A program made the translations under genes and the position numbers. Shown in pieces: positions 35,001 to 45,949 of a stretch of DNA of 64,000 nt. Source of the DNA: Arthrobacter glacialis (GTDB lineage Bacteria > Actinomycetota > Actinomycetes > Actinomycetales > Micrococcaceae). A model generated the notes under the pieces. That model was not told the DNA's origin. It saw only the letters and a list, made by a program, of their open reading frames with translations, and ran no database searches. The stretch spans positions 1 to 64,000 of the forward strand of contig NZ_PPXC01000020.1 in NCBI RefSeq assembly GCF_002909445.1, in the 5' to 3' direction. Every line of letters starts with the position of its first letter. The first letter of the stretch is position 1.

Positions 35001-38000
35001 AACGGAAAAGTTGACCGCGCAGCACTCCCCGCCCCCACGGCCCCGGCGGCCGGGCGCAGCAGACCCCCGGCCAATGACCTTGAAGCGTTGATGTGCGCGG
35101 CCGTGGCCACTGTGGTGAGCCAGCCTTCCGTGGGACCCGACGATGACTTCTTTATGCTTGGCGGCGACAGTATTTCCGCCATGGCCGTGTGCGGTGCCGC
35201 GCGCAGGGCAGGCCACCAGCTGCGCCCCCGGGATGTCTTCGCCCAAAGGACCCCCGCCGCCATGGCAAGAGCCTTGGTCCCACTGGAATCACAGCCTCGT
35301 CCCACTGTGGAGGCCACCGGCCTGGTGGACGCACTGCCCATCCAGCACTGGTTTGCCGAAACTGCCGGCCTGAGCGCCCACTGCGCGCAGGGTGTCTGTA
35401 TCACCGTTCCTGGGGCGCTCACGGCTGATCTGCTCGGTGAAGCACTTGCGGAGCTGTTCCGCGTCCACCCGGCCCTGTGCGCACGTATCAGCGGCGGGGA
35501 ACTGAGCATTCCGTCTCCCGAGGCGATTCCCGACGTCGTAACCCGTACCGTCGCCGACCGCACGGATCAGCCCTTGGCCACCCCGGACACGGAGTTCCCG
35601 GCGGCGGCCCTGCGCCTCGATCCGGCCACCGGCGTCATGGTTCAGGCCGCGCTGCTCGCCAGCACCCAGCCAGGGAACCGGCAGCTGGTCCTCGCCATTC
35701 ACCACTTGGTGGTCGACGGCGTCTCCTGGCGCACCCTGCTGCCCGACCTTGAGCAGGCTGTCACCATGCTGCTGGCTAACCAGCGCCCCCGGCTCGAGGC
35801 TGAACAAACCTCGCTGCGCCAGTGGGGCCGGCAACTCGGTGCGCACAAGGAGTCCCGCCGCTCCGAACTGGACCACTGGTTCCGGCAACTGCAGGGCGGC
35901 ACGGATCCGTTGGGCCGCGGGTCCCTCGATCCGGCGCTGGACACCCACAACTCTGCTGGGACTGCCCGCATCCTGCTCAGCACCCAGGCCACCACAGCCA
36001 TCCTGGCGACCCTTCCGGAAGCGTACGCCGCCACGGTTGAGGAAACCCTGCTGGCCGTGACGGCACTGGCAGTAGCCAGCCACTTTGGCCGGCGATCCCT
36101 GCAGCTGACCCGGGAATCCCACGGGCGCCACAGCGAGGTTGACGATCTGGAACGCACCGTTGGCTGGCTCACGGATGAACACCCGCTGTTCCTGGACGTG
36201 GCCGGCATCGCTGACCGGCTGCTGGACGGCCCGGGGGATTCCGCCTCCCTGCTTCGCGTGGTCAAGCAGGCGGTGCGCTCCACCCCGGCAGACGGCATGG
36301 GCTACGGAATTCTGCGCTACCTGGATGCGGCGAATCAACCCGAACTGCGTGCCGCTGCCGCACAGAATCCGCCGGCATTGTTGGTGAATTACCTTGGCCG
36401 CTTCCAGCAGGCGGCGGGCCATTTCACCCCCGTCCAACAGGGCACAGTTTTTGTCGACGCATTTGCTGTCAGCCAGGACGGAGCCATGGCCCTGACCCAT
36501 CCGCTGGAACTCAACGCCTTCCTCGACGGCGAACAGCTCGCCTTGGGGTGGACCTGGGCGGCACGGCTGCTGGATGCAGCGGATGCGGAAGCCGTGACCG
36601 CGGCCATGGAAAGCATCGCCGCAACTTTGGCAGAGTATGCCCGTTCCACGCCCGCGCTGTCGGCAGCAACCCTGGTGCCGGCCGATGTTCCCGGCACGGG
36701 CCTGAACGCAGCAGCGTTGGCCCGCATTGAGGCTGGCCACGGCCCCGCAGTGGCAGTGCTGCCGTTGGGCCCCCTCCAGCTGGGCCTGCTGTTCCACGAT
36801 CAGCTCGGCGCCCAGGGCGGCAACTACAGTTCGGTGACGGTATTGGAGCTGGAAGGGAAGGTTTCCGGCGAGCGACTGCGAGCAGCACTGGAACTCATGC
36901 TGGACGCACACCCGCAGCTGGGCACCTCCTTCAACCTGGGCGTCGGCGCAGTACCTGTCCAGGTCATACCGCACCCTGCGTTCCGGGCACCCATCGACTT
37001 TGCCGAAATCCTCGTTGCCGATCACACCGACCCCGCGGCCGCCACGCGCGATCTTGAGCGCAAGGAGGCTGCACGTGCCTTTAACGTGGAGCGGGGACCG
37101 TTGCTGGCCGCCCGGCTGGTGTGGTGGACCGACGGTTCGGCACGGCTGCTCCTCAGCGCCCACCACCTCCTGGTGGATGGCTGGTCCACGCCGCTGATCG
37201 TCAAGGCCCTGCTGGAGTGCTACAACACTGGCCGCACGGGCACTTCCAATGCGCTTCAAATGTACGTGGCCGCCGCCAACGCCCGTCGCGTTGTGGAGGC
37301 AGACAGGACAGCCTGGTCGCAGGCACTTGAGGGCGCCACGCCAGCCCTGCTGGAAGGCACGCTGGTTCCTCATGCCGCTGCGGGGGAGCCGTTGGAAGCC
37401 GCCGCCACCTTGGATACTGCGCTCTGCACGGCCCTTGCCGCCATAGCTCTCAAGCACGGGGTGACGCACAATTCCGTCTTTGCCCTGGCCCACGCCCTCA
37501 TGGTGTCGGAGCTGACAGGCAAGCTCGACGTCGTTTTTGGCACCACAGTCTCCGGGCGCGAGGACGAACAAAGCCACAGCGTCATTGGTCTGTTCACCAA
37601 CACCGTTCCCGTCCGGGTGCAGCTCAACCCATCGCTGGCTCCAGCCGCGCACCTGGTGCAACTACAGCTTGACCAGGTGGAACTGCGTGGGCACGCCCGT
37701 CTTGGCCTGGCCGAGATTCAGCAGCTGGCCGGCACCGGCACCTTGTTCGACTCGCTGTTTGTCATGGAAAACTATCCCGGCGAGGATGGCGAATCCGCGG
37801 AGGCAGGGGGCACCGAGCTGGTGGTGACGGGCCTGGGCAACCGCGGCTACACCCACTACCCGCTGACTGTCCTGATTCTGCCCGAGAATGACTGCTACAA
37901 GGTGGTGGTGGAGCACAGGCTGGGTGCCGCCGCCGGCTCCACCATCCTGCCCCGCTTCCTGGCTGCTCTGGCGCGCATCACCTCTACTTCCAAGGAAAGC

Positions 38001-40643
38001 TTGGCCACCACCGCTTCCCTGCTGCCTGCGGAGAAGGCAGCCATTGACAAGCTCAACGCCACTGGACGCCCGGTTGCACCGGCGACGCTACGCGATTTGC
38101 TCGATACGCGTGGATCCACGGTGCCCAGCGCTGTGGCATTGCGTGCCGGGGACTCCACCCTCAGCTACGCCGACCTCCGCTACCAGGTGCGGGCATTGGC
38201 CACCCGCCTGCGCCGTTCAGGTGTGCGCACTGGCGACATTGTGGCTGTCAGCATTCCGCGCTCCGCCCAGTTGAGCATCGCGCTGCTGGCCGTGATTGAG
38301 GCCGGTGCCGCCTACCTGCCCCTGGATACCGGCTATCCCAAGGAACGGCTCGATTACATGCTGGCCGACGCCAAACCAACAGTTGTGCTGACAACCTCGG
38401 CCCTGGCGGCTGGTTTCCCCGAGTCCGTCACCAAGATCCTGGTACCCGAGGAGCCTACCGCGCAGCCCGCAGAAACCGACATGGGCTGGCGTGCGCAAGT
38501 CGCGTCGGAGCTGTCACCTGCGCATCCTGCCTACGTCATCTACACCTCCGGCTCAACCGGGCTGCCCAAGGGAGTGGTGGTGCCGCACGCCGCCATTGTG
38601 AACCGGCTGTTGTGGATGCAGGACGCCCATCCGCTGGACGCCAGCGATGTGGTGATTCAAAAAACGCCCTCCAGTTTTGACGTCTCTGTGTGGGAATTCT
38701 TCTGGCCCTTCATCGCCGGCGCCGCGCAGCTGGTGGCTCCTGCCGAGGCCCACAAGGACCCGGCGGAGCTCCACGCGCTGATGCGGCGCGGTGCTGTCAC
38801 CACGGTGCACTTTGTGCCATCCATGCTGGCCGCCTTCCTGGCCGATTCCATCCAGGTTGGTGCCCTCCCGGCCCTGCGCCGGGTGTTCTGCAGCGGCGAG
38901 GCCCTATCGCGGGAGCTGAGCGCTGCGGCCCAGAACCGCTTCGACGTGCCCGTCCACAATTTGTACGGGCCCACCGAGGCGGCCATCGATGTGAGCTTCT
39001 TTGCCGGTGCGGAAGCTGTTGCAGGGCAAGTCTCCACCTCGGTGCCCATCGGCGCCCCGGTCTGGAACACGCAATTGCATGTATTGGACGGGATGCTGCG
39101 TCAGGTTCCACCGGGAGTGGCAGGGGAGCTGTACCTGGCCGGTGAGCAGTTGGCCACGGCTTATCTGGGCCGGCCGAGCCTCACCGCAGCCAGGTACGTC
39201 GCCAATCCCTTCGACTCCGGCGCCCGCATGTACCGCACCGGCGACATCGTGCGACGCCTGGCTAACGGGGACCTCGAATACCTGGGACGTGGCGACGAGC
39301 AAATCAAGATCCGCGGCCAGCGCATCGAACTCGGTGAGATTGAGGCCGTACTCTCAGCTGTGCCTGGTGTGGAGGCATCCGTGGTGGCCGCAAAGTCCCT
39401 GGGCGGCGCGGCGGCCATGGCGGGCGCCGACAACAGATCCCTCATTGCCTACGTGGTGCCCGGCGCGGCTGCCAGCGTGGCCGGCCCGGAGGAGTTGCTT
39501 TCGCTCTGCCGGGAGCAGTGTGCAGGGCGCCTGCCCGCACACATGATCCCGGCGTCGTTCATGGTGTTGGCGGCACTGCCCCTGACCAGCAACGGAAAAC
39601 TGGACCGCAACGCCCTGCCCGTCCCAACCCTGGCAGCATCCAGTGGAAGGGCACCTGCCGGCTTGCTGGAGGAAACTGTTGCCGCTGCATTCGCCACGGT
39701 GCTGGGCTTGCCGGTGACCGGTGCCGGGGACGATTTCTTCGCCCTCGGCGGGCATTCTTTGCTGGCCATGCGGCTCGCCGCCGAGCTGGGCCGGGCGCTG
39801 GGCAGCAAGGTGCCCGTGGGCACCATCATGACAACGGGCACCGTGGAGGCCCTGGCACGGCAGATCGCCGGCGCCTCGGACGGCCGGGAGGCCTTTGCCG
39901 AGATCCTGCCCCTCCGCAGCGGCAGCACCGATCCGCTGTTCTGCATCCACCCGGCGTCGGGGTTCGCCTGGCAGTACAGGTCCCTGGCACCGTATCTGGA
40001 CCCCGAACAGACGCTCATTGGGCTGCAATCACCGCGCCCCACGGGCCCTCTCGCCACATCTGCGGAACTTACAGAGGTGCACGCCCGGCATTACACCAGC
40101 ATTCGCTCCGTGCAACCCCACGGGCCGTACAAGCTGTTGGGCTATTCGCTGGGCGGCACCATAGCCCAGGCCATCGCCGCGCGGCTCGCCGCCGAGGGGG
40201 AGCAGGTGGCGTTCCTGGGGCTGTTGGACACCTACCCGCCGGAAGACCAGGACTGGGGTGCAGGGGCGGAAGCGGAGATCGCCGCCGAGGCGCAGCGTGA
40301 ACAGCAGGGGATCGACGGCGGCGACAACGGATCCCGTGCGGAGCAGGACGCCATGACGGCGGAGATTATTGCCAACTACAAGGACTCGGTCAGGCTGCTC
40401 TCCGCCGCCAGCACGGATCACTTCCCAGGCCGGGCCGAACTCTTCGTGGCCACCGCAACAGTGCCGGAGGGTTTCGACCCGGAACGCGCATGGGCCAAAC
40501 GAGTGGACAGCCTGCGGGTCCACCCTGTGGATTGCGCCCACGAAGACATCCTGACCCCGGACACCCTGTCCACGCTCGGCCCCCAGCTGGCCAAACTACT
40601 CGCTGACATTCCCGGCACCATCCACCGAAAGGCTTCAGAATGA
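32055..40643 (+). CDS. dhbF: Two-module siderophore NRPS, C-A-T-E-C-A-T-TE
   Basis: The 2862-aa synthetase has, in order: C1 (HHILVDG at 153-159, about residues 20-450), A1 (about 480-990; [14 protein letters not shown] near 636), T1 (Ser1039 in GGDSISA), an epimerase ([10 protein letters not shown] at 1216, about 1090-1540), C2 (HHLLVDGWS at 1703), A2 (about 1995-2520), T2 (Ser2568 in GGHSLLA) and TE (Ser2698 in GYSLGG). The A2 pocket read against GrsA gives D-V-W-H-F-S-L-I-D-K, a serine code. A1 gives roughly D-S-E-D-L-G-F-V-D-K; the acidic residues suit a basic amino acid, but a one-residue gap makes the third position unsure. C1 should accept 2,3-DHB from DhbB. The order matches the chrysobactin-type synthetase. 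Confidence 0.93.
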   Translation: MPSSPTLAQHQQPLDAPTLLPLAGAQPGIWYAHQLEGEQSNSYNVARYSQIDGELDSAALAEAVRRGLQSADTLAFRFGEVAGAPMQWQEHNNPEVLEVIDLRSNGPDGEAAAHELMGADLGTAVSLTGADALYRQLLLRVGESRWFWYQRYHHILVDGYSFSAITRHIGAHYASLVQGTPEPAPAFTSFAEVCAAEASYRGSDAEEADAAFWRDYCAELPTALTLAVPESLTAAQGQARRSEISLDAALTARLSRIAAAHRVSWADVLTTAIATYLARMGNASEVVLGIPFMGRMGTAALRAAGPVVAVMPLRLHLPHDLSLGEMAKATAAAMGAVRGHSRYGAEQILRDAGLVGSDSALHGPVLNLKIFEYMFELPGVTLSTRHLSAGPVDDLEFAVYKDHGAIVVEIEAAPARYTGAELTLHGERLHAWITALAASDDVNPAMAVLPLTSELGTIAGEWGTGPDLGASKGMGASSGTLTPTVMERLDLLVSRQGPDTALVAGEDSLSFAELGQRSNALARHLINRGVGPGQVVAVALPRSMDTVVSIAAVLTAGAAYLPLDLDYPGERLAYMLGDAAPQVLITTCELQSTLPFNGHVVTIDSPANREVIARETGGAIQQAERLRPVTPADLAYIIYTSGSTGKPKGVMTPHTGLSNLIANHEAGVFGETGEALAGRRVRAAHSASFSFDSSWEQLIWMYLGHQLHVLDDEQRRDPQAIVDLVRADRIDAIDVTPSLGSQLLECGLLAPGEHHPALILFGGEAASASFWTALRAHSNTGTHSHNFYGPTEYSVDTLGASVADSPHPVVGRPIGNTRVYILDERLRQVPVGVVGELYIAGDGLARGYLGRPGLTASRFVADPFGSGVRMYRTGDLVRWQRDGQIDYLSRVDDQVRVRGHRVELGEVEDVLGSLPNVVSAVVIAQELGHTNRLIGYFVPAAGSELAGEIAPEAQLRALLAASLPDYMVPAVLVRIPALPLTVNGKVDRAALPAPTAPAAGRSRPPANDLEALMCAAVATVVSQPSVGPDDDFFMLGGDSISAMAVCGAARRAGHQLRPRDVFAQRTPAAMARALVPLESQPRPTVEATGLVDALPIQHWFAETAGLSAHCAQGVCITVPGALTADLLGEALAELFRVHPALCARISGGELSIPSPEAIPDVVTRTVADRTDQPLATPDTEFPAAALRLDPATGVMVQAALLASTQPGNRQLVLAIHHLVVDGVSWRTLLPDLEQAVTMLLANQRPRLEAEQTSLRQWGRQLGAHKESRRSELDHWFRQLQGGTDPLGRGSLDPALDTHNSAGTARILLSTQATTAILATLPEAYAATVEETLLAVTALAVASHFGRRSLQLTRESHGRHSEVDDLERTVGWLTDEHPLFLDVAGIADRLLDGPGDSASLLRVVKQAVRSTPADGMGYGILRYLDAANQPELRAAAAQNPPALLVNYLGRFQQAAGHFTPVQQGTVFVDAFAVSQDGAMALTHPLELNAFLDGEQLALGWTWAARLLDAADAEAVTAAMESIAATLAEYARSTPALSAATLVPADVPGTGLNAAALARIEAGHGPAVAVLPLGPLQLGLLFHDQLGAQGGNYSSVTVLELEGKVSGERLRAALELMLDAHPQLGTSFNLGVGAVPVQVIPHPAFRAPIDFAEILVADHTDPAAATRDLERKEAARAFNVERGPLLAARLVWWTDGSARLLLSAHHLLVDGWSTPLIVKALLECYNTGRTGTSNALQMYVAAANARRVVEADRTAWSQALEGATPALLEGTLVPHAAAGEPLEAAATLDTALCTALAAIALKHGVTHNSVFALAHALMVSELTGKLDVVFGTTVSGREDEQSHSVIGLFTNTVPVRVQLNPSLAPAAHLVQLQLDQVELRGHARLGLAEIQQLAGTGTLFDSLFVMENYPGEDGESAEAGGTELVVTGLGNRGYTHYPLTVLILPENDCYKVVVEHRLGAAAGSTILPRFLAALARITSTSKESLATTASLLPAEKAAIDKLNATGRPVAPATLRDLLDTRGSTVPSAVALRAGDSTLSYADLRYQVRALATRLRRSGVRTGDIVAVSIPRSAQLSIALLAVIEAGAAYLPLDTGYPKERLDYMLADAKPTVVLTTSALAAGFPESVTKILVPEEPTAQPAETDMGWRAQVASELSPAHPAYVIYTSGSTGLPKGVVVPHAAIVNRLLWMQDAHPLDASDVVIQKTPSSFDVSVWEFFWPFIAGAAQLVAPAEAHKDPAELHALMRRGAVTTVHFVPSMLAAFLADSIQVGALPALRRVFCSGEALSRELSAAAQNRFDVPVHNLYGPTEAAIDVSFFAGAEAVAGQVSTSVPIGAPVWNTQLHVLDGMLRQVPPGVAGELYLAGEQLATAYLGRPSLTAARYVANPFDSGARMYRTGDIVRRLANGDLEYLGRGDEQIKIRGQRIELGEIEAVLSAVPGVEASVVAAKSLGGAAAMAGADNRSLIAYVVPGAAASVAGPEELLSLCREQCAGRLPAHMIPASFMVLAALPLTSNGKLDRNALPVPTLAASSGRAPAGLLEETVAAAFATVLGLPVTGAGDDFFALGGHSLLAMRLAAELGRALGSKVPVGTIMTTGTVEALARQIAGASDGREAFAEILPLRSGSTDPLFCIHPASGFAWQYRSLAPYLDPEQTLIGLQSPRPTGPLATSAELTEVHARHYTSIRSVQPHGPYKLLGYSLGGTIAQAIAARLAAEGEQVAFLGLLDTYPPEDQDWGAGAEAEIAAEAQREQQGIDGGDNGSRAEQDAMTAEIIANYKDSVRLLSAASTDHFPGRAELFVATATVPEGFDPERAWAKRVDSLRVHPVDCAHEDILTPDTLSTLGPQLAKLLADIPGTIHRKASE

Positions 40644-41473
40644 CCACCCCAACCACCAGCGAACCCAGAGTAAAACTGCGCCTGCACCCCCTGGTGCCCC
40701 GCCTGCTCCGGGTTGTGGATGTTCAAACCCTGGCGCCCGCCATGCGCCGGATTGTGCTCAGCGGCGACGATCTGGCCCAGCCGTTTCCCTTTGAACCCCT
40801 GGCGGCCTCGGATCACGTCAAGGTGGTATTTCCCGAAATCGAGTCGGGTGAGATCCACCTGCCCACAGTGGCCGATGACCGTTTGGTGATGCCTGAGGGA
40901 CGGCCCCGGCCCATTTTCCGTGACTATACGGTGCGTTCCTACGATGCCGCCGCCCGCCGGCTCACGCTCGACTTTGTGCTCCACGACCACGGGGTTGCCG
41001 GTCGCTGGGCCCAGAACGCAGCCCTGGGTGATCCGCTGGGGGTGCTGGGTCCGCGGGGCTCACACCTCTATCCGGCCGACTTTGAAAACTACCTGATAGC
41101 TGGTGATGAAACGGCCCTGCCGGCGATGGCCCGCTGGATTGAGGAATTGCCCAGTGGCGCCCGGGCAGAGGTGTTCATCAGCATTGCCCATCAGATTGAA
41201 AGGATCGCCCTAGCGGACCGTCCGGGCATCAACGTCACGTACCTGGACCGCTTGGCTCATGGACCGGCCGTGCTGATGGAAACGGTGCAAAAATTTGTCC
41301 GGCCCGAGGGGGACCTGTTCGTTTGGGTGGCGGGGGAGGCTGCTGCCATCAAACCCATCCGCCGCCATGTGCGTGACGTGTTGGAAATCCCGGCGGAGCA
41401 TGTGGATATTGACGGTTACTGGAAGCAGGGAATAGCCGGACTGGACCACCACGAGCAAGATGACGATGACTGA
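40640..41473 (+). CDS. Siderophore-interacting protein (FAD-dependent ferric reductase)
   Basis: The 277-aa protein has the SIP/ViuB layout: FAD-binding barrel with [20 protein letters not shown], glycine loop [14 protein letters not shown] and C-terminal NAD(P)H half with [19 protein letters not shown] and [17 protein letters not shown]. It reduces ferric siderophore in the cytoplasm, complementing or replacing ester hydrolysis for iron release. ATG overlaps the NRPS stop. Confidence 0.92.
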   Translation: MTTPTTSEPRVKLRLHPLVPRLLRVVDVQTLAPAMRRIVLSGDDLAQPFPFEPLAASDHVKVVFPEIESGEIHLPTVADDRLVMPEGRPRPIFRDYTVRSYDAAARRLTLDFVLHDHGVAGRWAQNAALGDPLGVLGPRGSHLYPADFENYLIAGDETALPAMARWIEELPSGARAEVFISIAHQIERIALADRPGINVTYLDRLAHGPAVLMETVQKFVRPEGDLFVWVAGEAAAIKPIRRHVRDVLEIPAEHVDIDGYWKQGIAGLDHHEQDDDD

Positions 41474-42794
41474 GCCGGCCAAAAGCAGGTTCTTCACCGG
41501 GCTCGTGATTGACACCAGCCCCCTGCGCACCAGTGCGGCCTTCAGACGCATCTTCATAGCCCGCACCATCTCCATCTTTGGACTGGGCATGCTGGCCGTG
41601 GCCGTTCCGATGCAGATCTTTGAGCTGACCGGATCTACGCTCCAGGTGGGCATTGCGGCCACCGTGGAAGGGCTCTGCGCTTTCGCCGGCCTGCTGGTGG
41701 GCGGTGACCTGGCTGACAGGTTCGATCGGCGCAAAATCATTCTCTACTCACGCATGATCGGTGGCACGGGCTTTGCCGTTTTGGCCGTCAATGCCTGGCT
41801 GTCGGAACCCTCCGTGGCTGCCATTTACGTGGTGGGCGGGGTGGACGGCTTCTTCGGCGCGCTCAGCGTCACGGCGCTCATGGCGGTCACGCCAACGTTG
41901 GTGCCACGAGACAAACTTGCTGCCGCGGGTGCCCTGAACATGCTGACCGTGCGGCTGGGCACCATGGCCTCGCCGGCGTTGGGTGGGGTCATTATTGCCG
42001 CGGCCGGGGTGGGCTGGACCTATGCTGGAGCCGCCGCGGCCACCCTACTGACCATCACCTTGCTGACGGGGCTGCCATCGCTGAAACCGGACATGACCGG
42101 GCCACGCAGCCACCCGTTGCTGGCGGCCGCCCAAGGTGCGGCATTTGTTTACCGGCAGCCAGTTGTCCGGGCTGTCGTGGTGCTGGGCACTTTGGAAACC
42201 ATGGCATCGGGCATCAGGATCATGCTGCCGGCGCTGGGTGTCGTGGCGTTGGGCGTTGGCGCCCAGGGCACGGGGCTCCTGTATGCGGCCGTTCCCTGTG
42301 GGGCGGTGGTTGCCACCTTGTTCAGCGGCTGGATCGGCCAGGCACGGCGCCCGGGGTGGGCCATGGCGTTGTTCTCCATTGCCTCGTTCGTTTCGCTTGC
42401 CGCCCTGGGCTTCAGTCGCGATCTGGCCAGTGCCCTGATGCTCTTGACCATTTTTGGGGCCCTGAGTTCCCTCAGCGGCATCTTGCAATACGCGCTGGTG
42501 CAGGCCCACACGCCGGATCACCTGCTGGGGCGGGTCAATGCCCTGTGGATGGCGCAGGAAGTGGGCAGCGATTCCGTGGGTGCCCTGGGCCTTGGCGGTT
42601 TGGGCCGGGCCGTCCCCGCCACCATGGCCGTGTTGATTTTCGGTACTGCGGCCACAGTTCTGGGCACTGCCGGACTGCTGGGGTTTGGCGCCCTGCGCCG
42701 CACGGGTGCCCTTGATGCAAGTTCGCCGCAGAGGTTCGACGCCGATCCCGCGCAGGCTGTCGTCTCCAGTTCTCCTGCTTCCGCCAAGCCATGA
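41460..42794 (+). CDS. entS: MFS exporter, EntS-like
   Basis: The 444-aa major facilitator has about 12 hydrophobic segments and the motif-A-like GGDLADRFDRRKIILYSRM between helices 2 and 3. Similarity in layout to EntS/YmfD and location inside the siderophore operon point to export of the apo-siderophore. It overlaps the upstream gene by 14 bp; an alternative ATG six bases later would also overlap. Confidence 0.87.
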   Translation: MTMTEPAKSRFFTGLVIDTSPLRTSAAFRRIFIARTISIFGLGMLAVAVPMQIFELTGSTLQVGIAATVEGLCAFAGLLVGGDLADRFDRRKIILYSRMIGGTGFAVLAVNAWLSEPSVAAIYVVGGVDGFFGALSVTALMAVTPTLVPRDKLAAAGALNMLTVRLGTMASPALGGVIIAAAGVGWTYAGAAAATLLTITLLTGLPSLKPDMTGPRSHPLLAAAQGAAFVYRQPVVRAVVVLGTLETMASGIRIMLPALGVVALGVGAQGTGLLYAAVPCGAVVATLFSGWIGQARRPGWAMALFSIASFVSLAALGFSRDLASALMLLTIFGALSSLSGILQYALVQAHTPDHLLGRVNALWMAQEVGSDSVGALGLGGLGRAVPATMAVLIFGTAATVLGTAGLLGFGALRRTGALDASSPQRFDADPAQAVVSSSPASAKP

Positions 42795-43585
42795 CCCCGG
42801 GGAATGGGCACGGCGTGAGGGAGCCTACGCCGTCCGGCGTCGGGGAGACATGGTCCCCGGCTGCCGTTGTGTGGTTTGCTCAGGCAGCAGTTGAACCGTC
42901 AACGTCCCAGTCGGTGCTCCTGAGCCCGGCGGAACAGTCCATGGTGGCTGTGAAACGGCAGCCCGCGGACGGATACCGTTCCGCCACGGCCCGCGTGCTG
43001 CTAAAACACCTGTTGGCGCAAGAGTTTGGTATCGATCCTTTCAGCGTCAGCTTGCTGGCCCCGGAGGGGCAGGGTGGCAAGCCCGTGCTCCGCCACGGGA
43101 CCGTGGCCGGATTGGCCAGGCCGCTACAGGCCAACGTTTCCCATGCCGGCGGTCAGGTCATTGTGGCCGTGACCCAGGGAGCTTCCATTGGCGTTGATGT
43201 GGAGGAACACCGGGCCACGGATTTCACCGGCTTTGACCGGGTAGCTCTTTCCGCGCAGGAACGTTCAGTAGTGGCCATCCTGCCGCCCGCCATGCGCGCC
43301 CGGCAGCGGGCAGACTTTTGGGTCCGCAAGGAAGCAGTGCTCAAAGCCTCCGGTGAGGGGCTGCTAAGGGACCCTGCGCAAATGGACTTTGCTGGGGCTG
43401 GCACACACTCCACGGCCGTGGTTGCGGGCCTTCAACCAGTAACTGTGCAGCTGATTCAAGCCCCGCAAGGTTACTCGGCGGCGCTGGCTGTGAGTGGAAC
43501 TGCCGACGTCATATGTCACGAAACGACATTCTCAGCGACTCACATTGTCAATTACGCAACAAAAACATGGCCCATTAGGAACTAA
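42791..43585 (+). CDS. 4'-Phosphopantetheinyl transferase, Sfp type
   Basis: The 264-aa protein has both Sfp/EntD motifs: IGVDVEEHRATDFTGFDRVA with the magnesium-binding Asp/Glu and the downstream FWVRKEAVLKASGEGL. It converts the carrier domains of DhbB and the NRPS to holo form. Start overlaps the exporter stop by ATGA, so it is the last gene of the main operon. The next gene has its own iron box. Confidence 0.92.
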   Translation: MTPGNGHGVREPTPSGVGETWSPAAVVWFAQAAVEPSTSQSVLLSPAEQSMVAVKRQPADGYRSATARVLLKHLLAQEFGIDPFSVSLLAPEGQGGKPVLRHGTVAGLARPLQANVSHAGGQVIVAVTQGASIGVDVEEHRATDFTGFDRVALSAQERSVVAILPPAMRARQRADFWVRKEAVLKASGEGLLRDPAQMDFAGAGTHSTAVVAGLQPVTVQLIQAPQGYSAALAVSGTADVICHETTFSATHIVNYATKTWPIRN

Positions 43586-43601
43586 GGGTAGGCTATGCTA
43601 A
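43583..43601 (+). promoter_or_regulatory. IdeR/DtxR iron box for the binding-protein gene
   Basis: TAAGGGTAGGCTATGCTAA matches the IdeR consensus at 15 of 19 and, as at 27175, includes TATGCT (43594-43599) as a likely -10. It overlaps the end of the transferase gene and lies about 100 bp before the lipoprotein start, indicating a separate iron-repressed promoter. Confidence 0.8.
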
Positions 43602-43696
43602 GTTTTCATCGACGAGCGCACGAAAATGCGGCGCTCGAACCCCTCAGGACGCATCAGTCCACACCATCACGCACCACCTGTCGAGGAGACAATACT

Positions 43697-44707
43697 GTGA
43701 AGTTTCAGCGCACAATCCTTCCCTTGTTCGCAGCCCTTGCTGCAGCCGGCATAGCCCTCAGTGGCTGCTCCGGAGCGGGTGAGGCAAGCAACGCCAACGC
43801 CAGTGCTGGCGCCACCGCTGCGGCCAGCGATGCCTCTTGGCCGCGCACCATCACCCACGAGGCCGGCGAAACAGTGATCCCCACCAGGCCCAAAAACATT
43901 GCCTCCACTTCGCTGAGCGTGACGGGGACCCTGCTGGCCATCGACGCCCCGGTCACCACCTCCGCTGCCACCAACCCCAGCGACGTCACAGACAAGCAGG
44001 GCTTCTTCTCCCAGTGGGCCGATGTTGCCCAGGAACGCAGCGTTGGCGTGCTCTATCCCAACCTCGAGTTCGATCTTGAAGCAGTAGTTGCTGCGGCCCC
44101 TGATTTGATTGTCGTATCCACCTCGGGAGCCGACAGCGCCGCCGACCACTACAAGGAACTCAGCGCCATTGCACCCACGATCGTGGTGAACTACGGCAGC
44201 CAGTCCTGGCAGGACCTGGCCCTGGAATTGGGCAAGGCCACCGGCACTGAGAGCTCAGCCGGTGCCGCCGTCGCCAAGTACGACGTCCATGTCAAGGACG
44301 TAGCCGCCAAAATCAAACTGCCCGCCGGCGAATCCAACATTGTCAGTTTCAATGGCGCCGGCCAGGACAACGGCGTTGCCAAGAAGACCGGCAGCCACGC
44401 TGCAGTGCTGGAATCCCTGGGCTTTAAGATCGCCGACGTTCCCGAGGGCTTGGACACCAGTGAGAAGGCACGCCAGGACTTTGCGTTTGTCTCCTTCGAA
44501 AACTTGACCAAGGCGGCCAACGGAAACACTGTGTTCCTGCTCAGTGCGGACGAAACACTTGTGAAAACCTTTGAAAGCGAAAAGGTGCTGGCCAACCTGC
44601 CCTCGGTCAAGTCCGGCCAGGTGCACGCCATGGGCCCCACATCGTTCCGCCTTGACTACTACAGCTCCACCCAGCTCGTGGATCTGCTGGGGGAGACCTT
44701 CAGCTAG
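43697..44707 (+). CDS. fepB: Ferric siderophore-binding lipoprotein
   Basis: The 336-aa protein has a lipoprotein signal (lipobox ALSGC near residue 21) and a FecB/FepB-type helical-backbone binding fold: TVIPTRPKNIASTSLSVTGT, LEAVVAAAPDLIVVSTSGAD and the final MGPTSFRLDYYSSTQLVDLL. It captures ferric siderophore outside the membrane for FepD/FepG. The GTG start at 43697 lies eight bases after GAGGAG; the upstream in-frame start at 43595 would bury the signal peptide. Distance from its permeases (17 kb) is unusual but both are under iron boxes. Confidence 0.9.
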   Translation: MKFQRTILPLFAALAAAGIALSGCSGAGEASNANASAGATAAASDASWPRTITHEAGETVIPTRPKNIASTSLSVTGTLLAIDAPVTTSAATNPSDVTDKQGFFSQWADVAQERSVGVLYPNLEFDLEAVVAAAPDLIVVSTSGADSAADHYKELSAIAPTIVVNYGSQSWQDLALELGKATGTESSAGAAVAKYDVHVKDVAAKIKLPAGESNIVSFNGAGQDNGVAKKTGSHAAVLESLGFKIADVPEGLDTSEKARQDFAFVSFENLTKAANGNTVFLLSADETLVKTFESEKVLANLPSVKSGQVHAMGPTSFRLDYYSSTQLVDLLGETFS

Positions 44708-44741
44708 GTCCACTCACAAAGTAGCACCGGAAGGGCACAAT

Positions 44742-44773
44742 GTGGTCCCCGGAATCGTGATTCCGGGGACCAC
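44742..44773 (+). terminator. Perfect 15-bp hairpin after the binding-protein gene
   Basis: GTGGTCCCCGGAATC (44742-44756) and its exact complement (44759-44773) are separated by two bases. It lies 35 bp after the stop. It lacks a T-run, so it may be a factor-dependent terminator or mRNA stabiliser; position argues for the end of the siderophore locus. Confidence 0.65.
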
Positions 44774-44860
44774 GGGTTTCAAAAAGGATGTTGACCGATC
44801 TTCCCGGATAGGCGTTGGATGCGGGGAGTACGCCATACGCGGTCGATGAAAGGCCCAACC

Positions 44861-45847
44861 ATGAAAGTCCTAGCCTTCATTCTTTCCATGGTCGTTTCGA
44901 CGGCACTGATGTTCGGCGGGATTTTCTTGATCGTTGCCCAATCTCCGGACCATTCCACGAGCTTTCAGTTACTGGCTTTCTTTGCCCTCACTGTGATGAT
45001 TTATGGTCCGGTGTCTCTTGGTTCCATGCGCGCATATTGGAATGTCAAAGTGACGGAGGCAAGCCGTCACTTCTACAAGCGCTGGCTGTGGGTGGTGTTG
45101 GGCCTTGAAGTCCTGGCCGCGATAGCAATCGCTATTTTCGCCGTCTTCGTGGGTATGGGCTGGTGGCTTCCCAGTGCATTCATCGCCGTCGAGATCGTGT
45201 TGCTCGGTATTGGCGTGCTGGTCGGGGATTGGCTGCGCCGCCGTGACGAAGCCCATCCACAGCAGTTGAGCTGGGCCCCGGTGACTCGGGCAGAGATCGC
45301 CAGGAAAATCGCAATTATTGCGATCACATTTATCGTCGTGTTGATTGCCGGGATCCTCGTTCTCGGCATTGTCCGCATTGTCGGCAATGCAGAGGAATCG
45401 CTACCTGTTGGTGTGCACCTGCTCTTCGCGTTGAGTTTTGCTTCCATGGGGGCAAGCTTTGCGGGTATTAATTCCACGCTCCCATTGAACGCTCAGCTGC
45501 GGGATGCTGCCGTTCGCGACATGGGCACGATGCAGAAGGTGAGCAAAGTGGTATTGCGTAACAAGCAGATCGACCTTGATGAGAATGAGCAGATTGCTGC
45601 CGCGAAATACGCTGCCGTCATTCCGACAACCCTTGGCTTTATGGTCAGCTATTTCGCCTTGCTGTACATCGGGCTGGGAGCACAGCAAGTGGTGCGGCTA
45701 GTCTCTGGGCCAGTGGATGCATTCACGGTTGGCATGCTGGCCGCGCTTGTTGGGGTGCTCGCTTTCCTCTTCCCCTACTTCATTATCCGCGTCCGTCGAG
45801 CCCGTACATATGCCAGAGACCATGCGGACCTGCTGCCACTTGTATGA
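44861..45847 (+). CDS. Multi-pass membrane protein of unknown function
   Basis: The 328-aa protein has about eight hydrophobic segments, two at the N-terminus (VLAFILSMVVSTALMFGGIF), more near residues 75-140, 150-200 and 250-310, with a charged cytoplasmic-type loop LRNKQIDLDENEQIAAAKYA. The second half begins like SdpI/DUF1648-type proteins but the similarity is not clear. The ATG at 44861 has AAAGG seven bases before it. It is flanked by terminator-like hairpins and seems monocistronic. Confidence 0.65.
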   Translation: MKVLAFILSMVVSTALMFGGIFLIVAQSPDHSTSFQLLAFFALTVMIYGPVSLGSMRAYWNVKVTEASRHFYKRWLWVVLGLEVLAAIAIAIFAVFVGMGWWLPSAFIAVEIVLLGIGVLVGDWLRRRDEAHPQQLSWAPVTRAEIARKIAIIAITFIVVLIAGILVLGIVRIVGNAEESLPVGVHLLFALSFASMGASFAGINSTLPLNAQLRDAAVRDMGTMQKVSKVVLRNKQIDLDENEQIAAAKYAAVIPTTLGFMVSYFALLYIGLGAQQVVRLVSGPVDAFTVGMLAALVGVLAFLFPYFIIRVRRARTYARDHADLLPLV

Positions 45848-45857
45848 ACAACATGCC

Positions 45858-45888
45858 ACCGTATCCCCGATCCCAGAGCGGGGACGGT
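45858..45888 (+). terminator. Hairpin after the membrane-protein gene
   Basis: ACCGTATCCCCG pairs with CGGGGACGGT across a 9-nt loop, with a two-base bulge. It starts 11 bp after the stop codon. No T-run follows. Confidence 0.5.
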
Positions 45889-45949
45889 CATCCAGCTACA
45901 CGCCATCGCCATTCCCACTTGTCTGTACATGAACGCTACTCAAACAAAT

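Noticed and set aside
35289-37661. 790-aa open frame on the minus strand inside the NRPS gene
   Set aside because: It is the antisense of the E-C2 region of a clear NRPS; the protein shows no domain and similar long shadows occur across all high-GC genes here.
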